Counted from the first letter of the stretch, positions 1 to 18,632 are shown. The stretch: DNA of 64,000 nt from Leptospira stimsonii (GCF_003545885.1 NZ_QHCT01000002.1:1-64000), one strand, 5' to 3'. Notes: generated by a model not told the origin, from the sequence alone. A program made the numbers and translations.

Positions 1-316
1 TTGTCTACGGCGCAAGATCCAAATTAATTACGTCTCTCGACCGGTCAAACCCTTTTTAGAAAAATTAACCGAATTTTAGCAAAATAAATCCGGGAAATTT
101 AGGATACAAAAGTTGAGTATCCTTTGAACGGGTCTTTGTATTGTTTAAAGAAAACGGAAATAAATTATGGAATACGAAAGAATAAGAATAATCTAATTCT
201 TTAATGTGTTCTGCATTAAGAATCGGGTTTTAAAAGGCGGCTTCTGGAAACAACGGACTCCGGAGGTTTTGATAATTCCCCGAAGCGTGTTTGAGTTAAA
301 AGATAAAACGAGCTTA
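1..316. other. gene-free stretch at left edge
   Basis: No convincing coding sequence. The only longer open frame here runs into ychF on the opposite strand and looks like a shadow. A short inverted repeat lies at 101-123. No promoter or RNA gene could be assigned. Confidence 0.5.
101..123. repeat. short inverted repeat, possible hairpin
   Basis: AGGATAC (101-107) and GTATCCT (117-123) are perfect 7-bp complements around a 9-nt loop. It could be a weak transcription end signal between ychF and whatever lies to the left. There is no strong T-run on either side, so the role is a guess. Confidence 0.3.
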
Positions 317-1420
<1,104 letters not shown>

Positions 1421-1468
1421 GGAGTCCAGATTTTCCGGACAGGGGTCAACCGAAAAGTAAAATCGCGC

Positions 1469-2443
1469 TTATTCCAGATCCCAGGATTTTCCAGAGCCGT
1501 CGCTATTGAGAGAAAAACTTTCCTGTTTGAGTCGGATCAGTCGGTTTCCACGAAAGAAAAAATTCAAAACGGAGATTCCGTTTGGGATTGAAGGAGAAGC
1601 ACAGCCCGTGTAATAAATTCCTTCGCTAAAACGCAGATCTTGCGGTTGCGACAACAGGCGAATCCAAGTAGAATCTTCCGTTTTTCCTTCCAAAAAAGAT
1701 GCCCATTCTTCGGAGTTTTTTTCTCCTAATAAAAAGGAAATTCGATCGGATTCGAAAGGAATGTCTTTTGCGTCCGTGCTTGTGGAGAACCAAAATTTCA
1801 AAGAATCAAAACTCAATTCCCAAGAAGCCCTTCCAAAAGAAATCGTCGTAGGCTTTTCCTCTTTGCCTTCGCTCTTTTCCGATTGCGATTCGGGTACATT
1901 GGAATTCTTCGCTTTCCGGGAAGTTGAATTCTTCTTTCCCTTCGTTTTTTCTGAGATCGGTTTTTTCTTTTGAGACTTTGATCGTTTTGATTTTTTCCTC
2001 GAAGAATTTTTCGAAGTGGGTCTTTTTTCTTTTTGGGGAATTTCTATTTTTTTTTCGATTCCAAAGGAAATCCAAGGGATACTTCCAGGAATGTTTGCGG
2101 AAGGTAGATTCTCTTTGGCGTCTTTGGAAAAGAGATACAGATCGTATCCGTTTTGGGTCGCTTGCGCGAGTTGTTCCGTAGGCGTTTCGTTTGCGAAGGT
2201 TCCGTAACCGACAAAGAATGCGGTCCCATTCTCCTGAGTCCGCTTCGCTTTTAACCTTTTGAAAAATAAAGACGTTGATTTGTAAAAGCGGACCTTGTCG
2301 ACTTTGGACGAAGGTTCACAAACAAGCGCCACGCTCACAGGTCGATCCTTCAGTCCTCCCGTTTCCGAAAGAACACCGGAAACGTCGAAAATTACAAGAA
2401 GGAGAACTGCAAGAAGGACTCGTTTGAAAACCGATCGTTGCAT
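1469..2443 (-). CDS. exported protein with lysine/serine-rich linker, unknown function
   Basis: A 324-aa protein that I do not recognise. It has an N-terminal signal peptide (basic MQRSVFKR, then a hydrophobic stretch to about residue 26), so it is probably periplasmic or surface-exposed. Two apparently folded parts (about 30-130 and 199-324) are joined by a very basic, low-complexity linker rich in K and S (about 131-198). The start lies 6 bp after the stop of the diiron protein gene and has no good Shine-Dalgarno sequence of its own, so translation is probably coupled to that gene. No catalytic motif is evident. Confidence 0.8.
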   Translation of the reverse strand: MQRSVFKRVLLAVLLLVIFDVSGVLSETGGLKDRPVSVALVCEPSSKVDKVRFYKSTSLFFKRLKAKRTQENGTAFFVGYGTFANETPTEQLAQATQNGYDLYLFSKDAKENLPSANIPGSIPWISFGIEKKIEIPQKEKRPTSKNSSRKKSKRSKSQKKKPISEKTKGKKNSTSRKAKNSNVPESQSEKSEGKEEKPTTISFGRASWELSFDSLKFWFSTSTDAKDIPFESDRISFLLGEKNSEEWASFLEGKTEDSTWIRLLSQPQDLRFSEGIYYTGCASPSIPNGISVLNFFFRGNRLIRLKQESFSLNSDGSGKSWDLE

Positions 2444-2449
2444 ATAGAA

Positions 2450-3100
2450 TTAGGAGGAAAGCCCTACGGATTGCAATAGCGAAGTTTGGAATTTGAGATA
2501 ATTCTTCCTTTCTTTTTCTTGAAAGAGCGCATAACGTGTTTCATAATTCGGATCTTCGGAAGTTAGGGCGGCCTTCATCTCCGAGAGATGCGATTCTTCT
2601 TCTTTGATGATCGCTTTGAGGCTGACCTGAATCCCGTTCTCTTCTAAGATTTGATCGTATTCCTGGTAGAGAAAATCGGCTCTTTCTTCTATGAGATGTG
2701 TCACATACAGATAGGAAAGAAACGATTGTTTTTTTCCTCGGATTCCTGATCCGTTGAGATCCTTGAGGACGAGCGCGTCCAACCTTTGAAAATAGGAAAA
2801 GGCTGAAAAACCGCAGTGAAGATTTTCCGGTTTGTAATCGGGACAAGAACCCGGAGAAACACGTTCGCTCATTCGTTTGAAAAAATGCGCGTGTCTTGCT
2901 TCTTCCGATGCGTGTCTGAGAATCATTTCTCCCATTCCAAAATCGCTCTGTGTCGCGAGAATTTTACGGGAACCCATATGTTCCAAAAAGGAAATCGTAT
3001 TCAACCAGCGGGAATGAATCTTCGGATCTTCTATGATTTTTTTTAAAAAAGTTCGAATGGACTCCGCGGAAACCGGAGAGGAAGTAAGAGTTTGGGTCAT
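2450..3100 (-). CDS. ferritin-like diiron protein
   Basis: A 216-aa, mostly helical protein with the spacing of a carboxylate-bridged diiron site: Glu40, then E67xxH70 (in EEARH), then Glu138/139 (in LIEER), then E168xxH171 (in EEESH). This E/ExxH/E/ExxH pattern defines the ferritin-like superfamily, which includes hydroxylases, oxygenases and rubrerythrin-like proteins. No signal peptide is seen, so it is probably cytosolic. AAGGA lies at good distance before the ATG. It heads a unit with the exported protein at 1469-2443 and diverges from the UbiA-type gene. The substrate cannot be told from sequence; a tRNA- or quinone-modifying hydroxylase is conceivable. Confidence 0.8.
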   Translation of the reverse strand: MTQTLTSSPVSAESIRTFLKKIIEDPKIHSRWLNTISFLEHMGSRKILATQSDFGMGEMILRHASEEARHAHFFKRMSERVSPGSCPDYKPENLHCGFSAFSYFQRLDALVLKDLNGSGIRGKKQSFLSYLYVTHLIEERADFLYQEYDQILEENGIQVSLKAIIKEEESHLSEMKAALTSEDPNYETRYALFQEKERKNYLKFQTSLLQSVGLSS

Positions 3101-3223
3101 AAGCGTATCCTTTGGAGACCGGAGAAAAAATCATCGATTTTTAAGCTTTCTCTTTGATTTTGTGTTGGAAAAGAATTTTGGAAATAGTTCCGATTTCCAA
3201 AAAGGCAGGATCCGATCCAAACT

Positions 3224-4123
3224 ATGAATCTGAGTCTAAAATCCCTGAAGCAGTATGGAAGTCTCATCAAGTTTTCGCATACGCTCTTCGCGCTTCCGTT
3301 TGCTGGAATTGCATTTGTCCTCGCCTTTCTCAAAACGCACGATAAATCTCCGATCGAATGGTTGATTCTTTCTTTTTTGATTCTGATTTCCATGGTTTTG
3401 GCGAGATCGGCCGCCATGGGATTCAATCGAATCGTAGACCGGGATATCGATGCGAAAAATCAAAGAACCGTGGATCGAGAAATTCCCGCAGGAAAAATTT
3501 CGATTCGTTCCGCCGTTCTTTTTGTGGTCTTGTCTTCGATCGGATTTTGTTTTGTGAGTTGGTGGATCAATTCGATGGCGTTTGCGCTCTCGTTTCCGAC
3601 ACTCTTTATTCTCTTGGGTTATTCTCTTGCAAAACGTTTTACCTGGCTCTGTCACTGGATTCTTGGATTTTCTATCGGTCTCGCTCCGCTTGCTACATGG
3701 GTGGCGATTCGACAAGAAATCGTTTTAGAACCACTGCTTTGGACCTTGGGACTTGCGTTCAACTTGGCCGGTTTTGATATTCTCTACGCTCTTCAAGATC
3801 AAGAATTTGATAAAAAGGAAGGATTGTTTTCGGTTCCGTCAAAATTTGGAAGGAATTCTTCTCTTTGGATCGCGGCGATCAATCACGTTCTCTGTATCGT
3901 CCTTTTATTTGCGGCGGGAATCGTATCCGGCTTGGGTCCGGTGTTTTTGCTCTTTCTTTTGATCACTTCCTATTATCTTTTTCAAGAACACAAAATTGCG
4001 AGAGGTGCGGGTGAGAATATTTTTCCACCGAAGTTCTATCAGATTCATTCTTACATTTCTCTGATTCTTTTTGGAGGATTGCTCGCGGACCGTTTCTTTT
4101 TTTTGGTCCTATTAGGAAGTTAG
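3224..4123 (+). CDS. UbiA-family aromatic prenyltransferase (menaquinone branch)
   Basis: A 299-aa polytopic membrane protein of the UbiA superfamily, which attaches a polyprenyl chain to an aromatic ring in quinone synthesis. Both Asp-rich Mg-diphosphate motifs are present: N68RIVD72RDID76 in the first half and D185 to D196 (D-x6-D-x3-D) in the second. The next gene on this strand is a UbiX-type flavin prenyltransferase, so the pair supports a quinone pathway. In menaquinone-only bacteria such UbiA/UbiX pairs are found in the futalosine route (MqnP-type), so that role is more likely than true ubiquinone synthesis, but the sequence alone does not decide it. Confidence 0.9.
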   Translation: MNLSLKSLKQYGSLIKFSHTLFALPFAGIAFVLAFLKTHDKSPIEWLILSFLILISMVLARSAAMGFNRIVDRDIDAKNQRTVDREIPAGKISIRSAVLFVVLSSIGFCFVSWWINSMAFALSFPTLFILLGYSLAKRFTWLCHWILGFSIGLAPLATWVAIRQEIVLEPLLWTLGLAFNLAGFDILYALQDQEFDKKEGLFSVPSKFGRNSSLWIAAINHVLCIVLLFAAGIVSGLGPVFLLFLLITSYYLFQEHKIARGAGENIFPPKFYQIHSYISLILFGGLLADRFFFLVLLGS

Positions 4124-4427
4124 GAAAGGACGCGATCGTCTTTGAAACCTTGGGTGCCGAATTCGATCGGATCCAAGTAATACCTTCCTTACGAAATCGG
4201 AAATCGTAATCGGAGATCATTCGGTACAAAACGAGGTGACACTTTTGTTTCGTTTACTTTCTGTCTGAAAGAATGGAAGAAGCAGGAGCTCTTACAAATC
4301 CGATCCCAAAAAAAGATCCGTCTAGGGATCCGAATTTCTGACTCGAGAAGAATGGAAGGGATTCATTTTCCCAGTTTCGCAAAATGGAAATCGTTCTGAA
4401 GGTTTTGAATCTTACTTAGGAGTTCTC
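4124..4427 (+). other. intergenic region, possibly a decayed coding remnant
   Basis: 304 bp between the UbiA-type and UbiX-type genes. No intact gene. Short open segments in shifting plus-strand frames could be joined only by assuming several frameshifts, so this may be decayed coding DNA or chance. A ribosome-binding sequence AGGAG just before 4428 serves the next gene. Confidence 0.35.
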
Positions 4428-5042
4428 ATGAAACTTGTTTTAGGAATGGCCGGTGCAAGCGGCTCTATTTACGCGGAACGATTTATCCGCGCGCTTTCGA
4501 CGATCGAAGGAACGACCTTTCTCATCTGTAGTCCGGCCTCTCTCCGAGTTTTTCGGGAAGAGATGAATTGTTCCGTTTCTTCCGCGAAGGAACTCCTCGA
4601 TTACATTTTTTCGAAATACAAAATCGGAATTTCGAAACATCAATTTTTGATCCGCAATTTTTTGGATATCGGAGCCGATATCGCTTCCGGGTCCAACCCT
4701 TGGAAGGCGATGGTGGTTCTTCCTTGTTCCATGAAGACGATCGCTTCGATTAACGCAGGTTTGACGGAAAATCTAATTGAAAGAGCGGCTGACGTAACTC
4801 TGAAAGAAAGAAGAACTCTTGTTCTTGTTCCGAGGGAAGCTCCTTACAATAGAATTCATCTGAAGAATATGTTGGAACTCCACGACGCAGGTGGAACGAT
4901 TCTCCCCGCGTCTCCGGGTTTTTATCAAATGCCGAAGACATTGGAAGATCTGGGAGATTTTATTAGCGAGAGAATTTTCAGACTCTTAGGCGTAGAATTG
5001 GATCTCTACCCCAGATGGAATCCAAACAACCAAGAAGAATAG
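4428..5042 (+). CDS. ubiX: UbiX-family flavin prenyltransferase
   Basis: A 204-aa protein of the UbiX/Pad1 family, which makes the prenylated FMN cofactor used by UbiD-type decarboxylases. It shows the FMN-binding start [14 protein letters not shown] (residues 6-19), the central [17 protein letters not shown] segment and the C-terminal [13 protein letters not shown] and PASPGFYQ motifs that build the dodecameric active site. Length is typical. AGGAG precedes the ATG. Together with the upstream UbiA-type gene it points to quinone synthesis; no UbiD is in the window. Confidence 0.93.
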   Translation: MKLVLGMAGASGSIYAERFIRALSTIEGTTFLICSPASLRVFREEMNCSVSSAKELLDYIFSKYKIGISKHQFLIRNFLDIGADIASGSNPWKAMVVLPCSMKTIASINAGLTENLIERAADVTLKERRTLVLVPREAPYNRIHLKNMLELHDAGGTILPASPGFYQMPKTLEDLGDFISERIFRLLGVELDLYPRWNPNNQEE

Positions 5043-5048
5043 TTTTTG

Positions 5049-5750
<702 letters not shown>

Positions 5751-5781
5751 GCCTCTTTATGTACAACAGACTCAAATCCTT

Positions 5782-6828
<1,047 letters not shown>

Positions 6829-6829
6829 T

Positions 6830-7704
6830 TTATTCCTTTTCTGAATACGAAACTAAGGGAGCTTCCGTAAATTTAGACTGTTCTGGGTTATAAGTATATC
6901 TTTGAATTTTAAGATTCTTTTTTTCGATTTCCAGCAAGTGAAATCCGCACTCATGTCTGGAATCCGAAAGGCGAGTGCTGGAAGCGGAATTGACGACGTA
7001 ATACGGCATTTTTTCGCCGGGAAATTTTACCCAGTTGGTATGTACGTGTCCGTGTAAAAAAGCGAGAGGCGGTTGTTTTTGTAGAAGTCTGGCGATTTCT
7101 TCCCGATTTTGTAAGCGGTGATGAACCGTCTCCTGTCTTTCCTTTGGATTCCAGATCGGATGATGACAAACTAGAATATAATCCTCTATTTTTTTTTCTC
7201 TAAGAATTTCTTGAGTTCTTGAGATTACTTCCGGTTGAATCGTTCCATACGCGTTTAGAATGGAAAGAGGAAGACTGGAATCCCAGCCAACAAAGTGCAG
7301 ATTTCCGATTTTTTTAATTCGAATGTATTCTGCGTTATGCGAAATAGATTCTCCGGAAAGATTTGAAAAATACTTTTCGAAAAATGGATGTTCGCCTACG
7401 GCATGTTTTGTGTAGCGATCATGATTTCCGGGGATGTAAAAAATCTTATCCGGAGGAAGTTCGCTTAATATTTTTCCTGCGGTTTGGAATTCTTTTTCAT
7501 GCGAAACGTTTGTGATGTCTCCGGAAACTACGATCGCGTCCGGATTCAAAGTCTCCACACTTTTCAAAATAGAGTCCCAAATATAGGAAGGATATTTTTT
7601 TCTTCTTCGAAGTGTATAATTCAAATATCCTACTACCATCTTTCCTCTTAACTGGAAGAAGGGAACGGATGTGGGAAAGTGCAGATCTGAAAGGTGAAGA
7701 ATTT

Positions 7705-7708
<4 letters not shown>
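6830..7708 (-). CDS. calcineurin-like metallophosphoesterase
   Basis: A 292-aa cytosolic protein with all five metallophosphoesterase motifs in order: LSDLHF (D8, H10), VSGDIT, GNHDR, CHHP and HGHVH, giving a two-metal phosphoesterase site. The substrate is unknown; family members hydrolyse cyclic nucleotides, nucleotide sugars or lipids such as UDP-diacylglucosamine. The start ATG overlaps the stop of the lipoyl-domain gene by 4 bp, and mrp follows after 1 bp, so the three are translationally coupled. Confidence 0.92.
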
Positions 7709-7996
<288 letters not shown>

Positions 7997-8032
7997 CGCA
8001 TCAATGATACCTAAAAAACTCGGTGGGGATAT

Positions 8033-8863
8033 ATGGCAAACCAGAAAACAGCGCTCAAAGGGAGCGAGATCCTGAAAAATATCGAGGATCTCAAAAAGAG
8101 AAAATTCTTTCACCTTGAGCTCAAAGGTCTGACAAAACCTACGAGAGATATTCTTTCCGAGCTTGTAAACGGAATTCTTGAAGAAATCGGAGCGAACCCG
8201 TTAGCCGGCTTTCATCTCTTTAGCGGTTTAATGGAAGCGTTGTTAAACGCAATCAAGGCGAACATACGCCACATTATCTTCCGAGACGAACTTTTAAAAA
8301 AATTAGAACAGGGAGAATCCAGTCGTCAAGACGCGGAGGACCTTCTTGAGATTATTATGGAGACCTCACTCCTCCGCGATGCGATGCATCGTTATATCGT
8401 CCCCGATAAGGTGAAGAAACAAGTCCAGACAGTTCTTTCTTTGGAAGATAAGATTCGTACGAAGAAGAAGGTTTTGACGGAAAGTGAAAAAGCGTTTCTT
8501 TCCGATGTTCGTAGCAAGATTGAAAAATACAATATGAACATCTCACTCAAGATCCGGATAACCAAAGAGGAATTGAGTTTTCGAATTCGGAACGATTCTC
8601 CGATTCATCACCTGGACTTTGAAAGAATTCAGGAATCCAGACTCAAACACAAAGAACTCTTTGACCAAGGAAATTCTGCCGATTTCTTTCGACCTGAATT
8701 CTTAAATGAAAAAGAAAGCGCCGGTTTCGGAATCGCTATGATTGACGAGGGCTTCTATAGCATCGGTTTGAATCCGTTAGACCTTCTTACGATTACTTCC
8801 GGTGCAAGAACAACAACGGTGTACATGAAGTACCCGATTTCCGGATTGAAGATGGATTTCTAA
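8033..8863 (+). CDS. orphan GHKL/histidine-kinase-type ATPase-like protein
   Basis: A 276-aa soluble protein. Residues 67-77 ([11 protein letters not shown]) look like the N-box of GHKL ATPases and SAGFGIAMI near residue 238 looks like a late G-box, followed by a C-terminal strand pattern typical of the HATPase_c fold. There is no HisKA phospho-acceptor helix, sensor or receiver domain. It may be an anti-sigma-like or regulatory ATPase. It is transcribed divergently from the lipoyl-domain gene with 67 bp between them. The assignment rests on short motifs only. Confidence 0.7.
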   Translation: MANQKTALKGSEILKNIEDLKKRKFFHLELKGLTKPTRDILSELVNGILEEIGANPLAGFHLFSGLMEALLNAIKANIRHIIFRDELLKKLEQGESSRQDAEDLLEIIMETSLLRDAMHRYIVPDKVKKQVQTVLSLEDKIRTKKKVLTESEKAFLSDVRSKIEKYNMNISLKIRITKEELSFRIRNDSPIHHLDFERIQESRLKHKELFDQGNSADFFRPEFLNEKESAGFGIAMIDEGFYSIGLNPLDLLTITSGARTTTVYMKYPISGLKMDF

Positions 8864-9476
8864 TTTATTTCAAGTGCGTTCAAAATTTTTTTGATCACGA
8901 GAAGTTCTTCTGATTTCGAAAACAAAATTTCGAAACAAATTGAAAACACGAAAGTTTGGATCGTTCTTGAATTTTTCCGATCCAGAAAACCTTTCTAAGA
9001 TCGAATTTTTATTTTTTGAATCTACTCTTTAAAATTCCTCCAAAGCACAAACGAAGGATCCGTAAGAAAAATCGTTTCACGGTTCCTTTTTCCTCCGTGT
9101 TCTTTGAAAAGTTCGGGCTTCTCAATCAAAAACTTGCATCAAACTTTTGTGCGACTCGAAATGCGGAGATTTGTATCTTGCATTTTACGGATACGGAATC
9201 CACAGGAAGGATTTGTTCGAAAGAAATTTGAAGGCTCGTGTACTATTTTTTTCGAGTCGAATGCCAGTAAAAATCCGTTTGAATGAAGAATAGAAAGTTT
9301 TCTCTAAGAATGAAAGTAATTCCCTTTGGAAGTTGTCATCGAAACAAAACCTGCGACTTGAGAAAAAAAACGATCTTCCGAGGAACTACATTCAAGAAAG
9401 CAATGAATATAAAAGAACTTCTCACACAAGAGTTGTACGAGAAGTTCTTTGTTCTAAAAAAATTCGTATCGATTTC
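8864..9476. other. long intergenic region without a recognisable gene
   Basis: 613 bp, AT-rich, between two convergent genes. Overlapping open frames of 60-116 codons exist, but they lack good ribosome-binding sites and have the composition of random AT-rich sequence. I see no tRNA, strong hairpin or repeat here. A small RNA cannot be excluded. Confidence 0.5.
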
Positions 9477-10748
9477 TCATTTGGGATCGAGTCGATAGAT
9501 TTTTCCACTTCCAAAATCGGTGAGATAAACTTTTCCGGAAGCGTCTTTTCCAAACGAAGAAATCAAGACCGGCCATTTCCCCAATGTATAAACTTTTTTT
9601 GCGGGTTGTCCGGAAGTTTCAGGAAGATCCAAGGCCCAGATGCGTCCGGAAACAAAATCAGCAAAAACGTATTTCCCCTTTAACTGAGAAATCGCCTTGT
9701 TCGAATAGACGTAACCGCCCGTAATCGATTGACCTTCCTCTCTTCCATATTCGTAGATCGGATCGGTAAGCCCTTTTTCATCGCAGTTTTGTTTTGGATC
9801 AAAGCAGTGGGTCGCTTCCTTTGTGTTCCAGCCGTAGTTTTTTCCCTTTTCGATGAGATCCACTTCTTCCCAAAGATCCTGACCTACGTCCGCGAGAATC
9901 AATCGTCCCTGCGGATCAAAGCTGTATCTCCACGGATTTCGAAAGCCGTACGCGAATGTTTCCGGTGCACAACAGGAATCGTTTACAAAAGGATTGTCAG
10001 CGGGAATTTTATAGTTTTTTCCGTTTTCCGTTGCGTTTACGTCGACACGCAACATACTTCCTAAGAGTGTTTTCGGATTTTGTCCGTTCTCTTTGGGATC
10101 GTCTTTCCATCCCCCATCTCCCCAACCAATGTATAAGAATCCATCGGGACCGAAGGCAAGTTGACCCGCGTTGTGATTCGGATATGGTTGAACGACTTCC
10201 ATAATGATTCTTTCGGAAGTAATTTTAGAATTCGGTAAATCTTTCGGAGAAGACACGATCCATTCCGAGACGCGGCTTGTATCCTTTCCGTTGACTTTTA
10301 AAACATAATTGAGATAGAGTTTTCCATTCTTCGCAAAATCCGGATGAAACGCCAAACCGAGAAGACCTTGTTCCGCTTCGGATAACACATTCAAAGTCAA
10401 TAATGTTCCCGTTTCATTCTTCCTAACTTTTCCCCATCGTAGTTTTCCTTTTTGTTCCGTCACAAGGAACGCTTCCGATTCTCCCGGAGGAAATTGAAGA
10501 TCGGTCGGCTGGGAAAAACCGGAGGAAACTTCCGTTAGAGAAATGAGAATTTTTTCCTTTTGTTCATCTTTACCGGAGAAGTTTGGCTGAAGCAGATTGG
10601 GATCGCCTTGTGCCTTGTAAGAATCGGGCGCGCCTAATACCTCCACGAGGGTTTTCTGAAGCCATTCACATCCGTTTGAAAAAATCAAAACGAACGCAAA
10701 AAAGAAATAGATTAGAATTTTTTGAAAAGAGGTTGGGATACAATGCAT
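9477..10748 (-). CDS. PQQ-type glucose/sorbosone dehydrogenase-family lipoprotein
   Basis: A beta-propeller protein of the soluble glucose dehydrogenase/sorbosone dehydrogenase family (Yli/Hip-type), about 423 aa from the chosen start. Family landmarks include [23 protein letters not shown] and [11 protein letters not shown]. The chosen ATG (10748) has AAGGA 11 nt upstream and gives a lipoprotein signal peptide ending in FSNGC, so the enzyme should be anchored at the membrane and face the periplasm. An in-frame ATG at 10808 would add 20 residues and spoil the leader. Oxidation of an aldose with PQQ is the family activity; the real substrate is unknown. Confidence 0.9.
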   Translation of the reverse strand: MHCIPTSFQKILIYFFFAFVLIFSNGCEWLQKTLVEVLGAPDSYKAQGDPNLLQPNFSGKDEQKEKILISLTEVSSGFSQPTDLQFPPGESEAFLVTEQKGKLRWGKVRKNETGTLLTLNVLSEAEQGLLGLAFHPDFAKNGKLYLNYVLKVNGKDTSRVSEWIVSSPKDLPNSKITSERIIMEVVQPYPNHNAGQLAFGPDGFLYIGWGDGGWKDDPKENGQNPKTLLGSMLRVDVNATENGKNYKIPADNPFVNDSCCAPETFAYGFRNPWRYSFDPQGRLILADVGQDLWEEVDLIEKGKNYGWNTKEATHCFDPKQNCDEKGLTDPIYEYGREEGQSITGGYVYSNKAISQLKGKYVFADFVSGRIWALDLPETSGQPAKKVYTLGKWPVLISSFGKDASGKVYLTDFGSGKIYRLDPK

Positions 10749-10852
10749 GGCGCAAAGCATCCTTTTTTTTGCGAGTCCGTCAAATAGAATCTCCGATTTT
10801 ACTTTCAAAAATCATTTCTTGAAAAGGGAAAATGCAAAGATTCTAATTTGAA

Positions 10853-12289
10853 TTATAGAATATACTGACTCAGATCCTTGTCCTGAATTACGCCTTGCAA
10901 TCGGTCCAAAACGTATTTTCCGTCGATTTTTACATTTCGTTTCTCTTCGGGAAGATCCGGGCCTTCGAAACTCAATTCTTCCAATAGACGCTCTAGGATC
11001 GTATTCAATCTTCGAGCTCCGATGTTTTCGTGTTTCTCGTTCATATCATAGGCGATTCTTGCGATCTCTTGAATCCCGTCCGTAGTAAACTCGACTCGAA
11101 TGGAATCGGTTGCCAGAAGAGCTTCGTATTGTCTCGTTAACGAAGAGCGAGGCGCGGTGAGAATTTTTTCAAAGTCCTCTCTGGATAATTTTTCGAGTTC
11201 AACACGGATCGGAAATCTTCCCTGCAACTCCGGAATCAAATCCGAAGGTTTGGTCATATGAAACGCGCCTGCCGCGATAAAAAGGATATGATCCGTCTTT
11301 ACCGGTCCGATTTTTGTATTCACGGTGGCGCCTTCCACGATCGGAAGAAGGTCTCTTTGTACACCTTCTCTGGATACGTCGGCTCCGGTTTTTCCTTCCC
11401 TTCCGGCGATCTTGTCGATCTCGTCCAAAAAGATGATTCCCATTTCTTCCACTCTTCGAATGGCTTCTCTTTGCACCTTGTCCGGATCCAGTAACTTTTC
11501 CGCTTCGAATTCTTCTAAGGCTTTGAGAGCTTCCGGGATTTTGAGTTTTCGTTTTTTATTTTTTTTCGGAAGCATATCTCCCAAAACGTTCTGCAATTGA
11601 TTATCCAAGTCGTCTAAGTTTCCCGCTCCGAAAACCTGCAACATCGGAATCTGAGAAGCGCTTGGATTCGGTAGATCGAGTTCGACTTCTTGTTCGTCTA
11701 ACTTTCCCGTTTTTAGTTTTTTTCTCATAAACTCTCTGGTTTCGAGAAAATGCGTTTTTCTTTCCTCTTCATCGGCAATCGGTGTATTCGAAAAACCTGA
11801 TATTTGCGTGGAGGTCGGTTTGGGTTCCCCCGGGAAAGGAAGTAAAATATCGAGTAAGGCTTCTTCCGCTTTTTGTTTCGCGGTTTCTTCCACCTTGGTT
11901 CTGAATTCCTGTTTTACGAGATTCATCGAAATGACGGCCAGATCTCGGATCATGGATTCCACGTCTCTTCCTACGTAACCGACCTCGGTGTATTTTGTCG
12001 CTTCCACTTTCAGGAAGGGAGCGCCGCAGAGTTTGGAAAGTCTTCTTGCGATTTCCGTTTTTCCAACGCCGGTCGGACCGATCATGATGATATTCTTAGG
12101 ATAGATTTCTTCCTGCATTTCCGGATCGAGTTTTTTGCGACGAGTTCGGTTTCGGAGCGCGACGGCGACCGCTTTTTTTGCGTTTTTTTGACCGATGATG
12201 TGCTCATCCAACTTGGTCACGATCTGTCGAGGTGTGAGTTCCTCTTCGATTGAGAATGTAAGGTCCTGGTCTTTTTGAGAATCTGTCAT
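10853..12289 (-). CDS. hslU: HslU, ATPase subunit of the HslVU protease
   Basis: A 478-aa AAA+ unfoldase (ClpY) that feeds substrates to HslV. Walker A GPTGVGKT is at 71-78, Walker [10 protein letters not shown] follows about 215 residues later, the family start [17 protein letters not shown] is intact and the C-terminal tail ends in SQYIL, the segment that inserts into HslV. The N-terminus is about 15 residues longer than in E. coli. It follows hslV by 13 bp in a xerC-hslV-hslU unit. Confidence 0.98.
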   Translation of the reverse strand: MTDSQKDQDLTFSIEEELTPRQIVTKLDEHIIGQKNAKKAVAVALRNRTRRKKLDPEMQEEIYPKNIIMIGPTGVGKTEIARRLSKLCGAPFLKVEATKYTEVGYVGRDVESMIRDLAVISMNLVKQEFRTKVEETAKQKAEEALLDILLPFPGEPKPTSTQISGFSNTPIADEEERKTHFLETREFMRKKLKTGKLDEQEVELDLPNPSASQIPMLQVFGAGNLDDLDNQLQNVLGDMLPKKNKKRKLKIPEALKALEEFEAEKLLDPDKVQREAIRRVEEMGIIFLDEIDKIAGREGKTGADVSREGVQRDLLPIVEGATVNTKIGPVKTDHILFIAAGAFHMTKPSDLIPELQGRFPIRVELEKLSREDFEKILTAPRSSLTRQYEALLATDSIRVEFTTDGIQEIARIAYDMNEKHENIGARRLNTILERLLEELSFEGPDLPEEKRNVKIDGKYVLDRLQGVIQDKDLSQYIL

Positions 12290-12302
12290 AGGTTTTTTTT
12301 AT

Positions 12303-13767
<1,465 letters not shown>

Positions 13768-13914
13768 TGGAATGCTCCGTTTTAAATTGAATTCCTTCGT
13801 TTTGAATCGGATCCTCGGGGCTCTTCTTTCCCGGGAATTCCAACTTGCAACGAACGAAAAGGCGAACGGTCCACTCTTTCGATTTCGATGGAAAGAATTT
13901 GGACTTCGGCCGTC

Positions 13915-14474
13915 CTACTTAGTATCGGAGAGTTTCTGAAATCCGTTTTTCCTTTCTCGGATCCAATCGGAGATTTTTTGCAAGGAAGCCTTTACGAGCT
14001 CTGGAATTTTTTCCCTTTCTTCCGGTGAAAAGTTAGAAAGTACATGGTTGGGAACCTCCGAACTTTCAGAGGGTTTTCCCACTCCGAACCGAAGCCGAAA
14101 GAATGCATTGGAACCCAGTTTCTCCACGATATCCCGGAGTCCGTTGTGGCCGGCGTGACCGCCCCCGCCTTTGAGTTTGAGTTTCCCGAATTCGAAGTCG
14201 ATTTCGTCGTGAATCACGAGAATATTTTCCGGAGGAATTCCATTCTTCTTTGCGATCTCCGCAACTGCCTTTCCGGAAAGATTCATAAATTCCAGGGGTT
14301 TTAGATAAAAGATCGTAATTCCGTCCTCGTCGGTCCGTGCGAGGGAATACTTGGAGTTCTCTTGATAACTTCCGGAAGAAGAATTCAAAAAAGAATCCAG
14401 GATCACAAAACCGATGTTATGCCTGTGGTTGGCGTATTTTTGACCGGGATTCCCGATCCCAACGAGTAAAAGTT

Positions 14475-14487
<13 letters not shown>
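13915..14487 (-). CDS. pth: peptidyl-tRNA hydrolase
   Basis: A 190-aa esterase that frees tRNA from prematurely released peptidyl-tRNA. Signatures are [18 protein letters not shown] with the catalytic His and neighbouring Asn, the [14 protein letters not shown] segment, [14 protein letters not shown] and [14 protein letters not shown]. Length is typical. Its start overlaps the end of cimA by 13 bp, so it is the last gene of smr-cimA-pth; a 147-bp gap separates it from xerC. Confidence 0.97.
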
Positions 14488-16327
<1,840 letters not shown>

Positions 16328-16369
16328 ACGATCCGGACTCACTTCTTACGTACCAGTGTTTTTTTGATC

Positions 16370-16415
<46 letters not shown>

Positions 16416-16478
16416 TGAGCGATTCGGTACAATTTTCCATCCATCCCATCTATCAAATCTGAGGCGGACGAAAGAACA

Positions 16479-18038
<1,560 letters not shown>

Positions 18039-18346
18039 GAAGAATTTTACAAACTCGTTTTGGATTCCAAAAAAGGAAGAAAAGGCTTCTTTTAAAAGTC
18101 GCTTTCTTAGAAAGAGTTGCTCAAAAAAAAAAGAATTTCATTTTATAAAATTCTAATATGTCTTTGAGTTCGCGCGAAGGAAGTCTAACGCGATTTTGTT
18201 CAAATTTCGCGTCATTCTCTTTTGCTCGGAAACGGTATAGTTCACACACCTTTCGGTTCCGGAAACAACGATTCCTTTCGTCGGATAACCTTGCCCACAA
18301 ATTTAGAGGGATAAACATTGAGAATCGTCCCGAGACAAGGGTTTTG

Positions 18347-18358
18347 TAGGAATTCCTA
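18347..18358. repeat. 12-bp palindrome
   Basis: TAGGAATTCCTA is a perfect palindrome. Its pattern (GGA/TCC core flanked by T..A) is like the palindrome at 18480-18495, so both may be copies of a degenerate intergenic repeat. Confidence 0.4.
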
Positions 18359-18401
18359 TAAGGGATTTTTGACTTGCAAGATTAGAATTTTGTGATATAG
18401 G

Positions 18402-18632
18402 AAAGTCCACCGTGGTTTTTTCCGCCACCCACCCCTCCACCCAAAATTTGGGTGGGGCGCGCGACTTTTACGGTAGAATTGTCGGAGTTCCGACAGATTC
18501 TTCTTCAGATTCAGCCAACTTGTGAGTGAGGTTATCCCTTTCCTTAAAAGGCGAAACGTTGTTCCGAAAAATCATCTTTCCGAAAGGAATGGTTCTATGA
18601 GGTTGTTCGGCAGAATGATTACGGTGGACTTT
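18402..18632. repeat. 231-bp element bounded by 12-bp inverted repeats
   Basis: AAAGTCCACCGT at 18402-18413 is exactly repeated in inverse orientation at 18621-18632 (ACGGTGGACTTT). Between them lie two more hairpins: CCACCCAAA/TTTGGGTGG (18437-18455) and TGTCGGA/TCCGACA (18480-18495). There is no gene inside and no obvious target-site duplication. The layout fits a miniature inverted-repeat element or a structured intergenic repeat. Confidence 0.5.

Noticed and set aside
9016..9683. Overlapping short open frames in the 8.9-9.7 kb region
   Set aside because: They overlap each other in different frames, lack start signals and run into the sugar dehydrogenase gene from the opposite strand.
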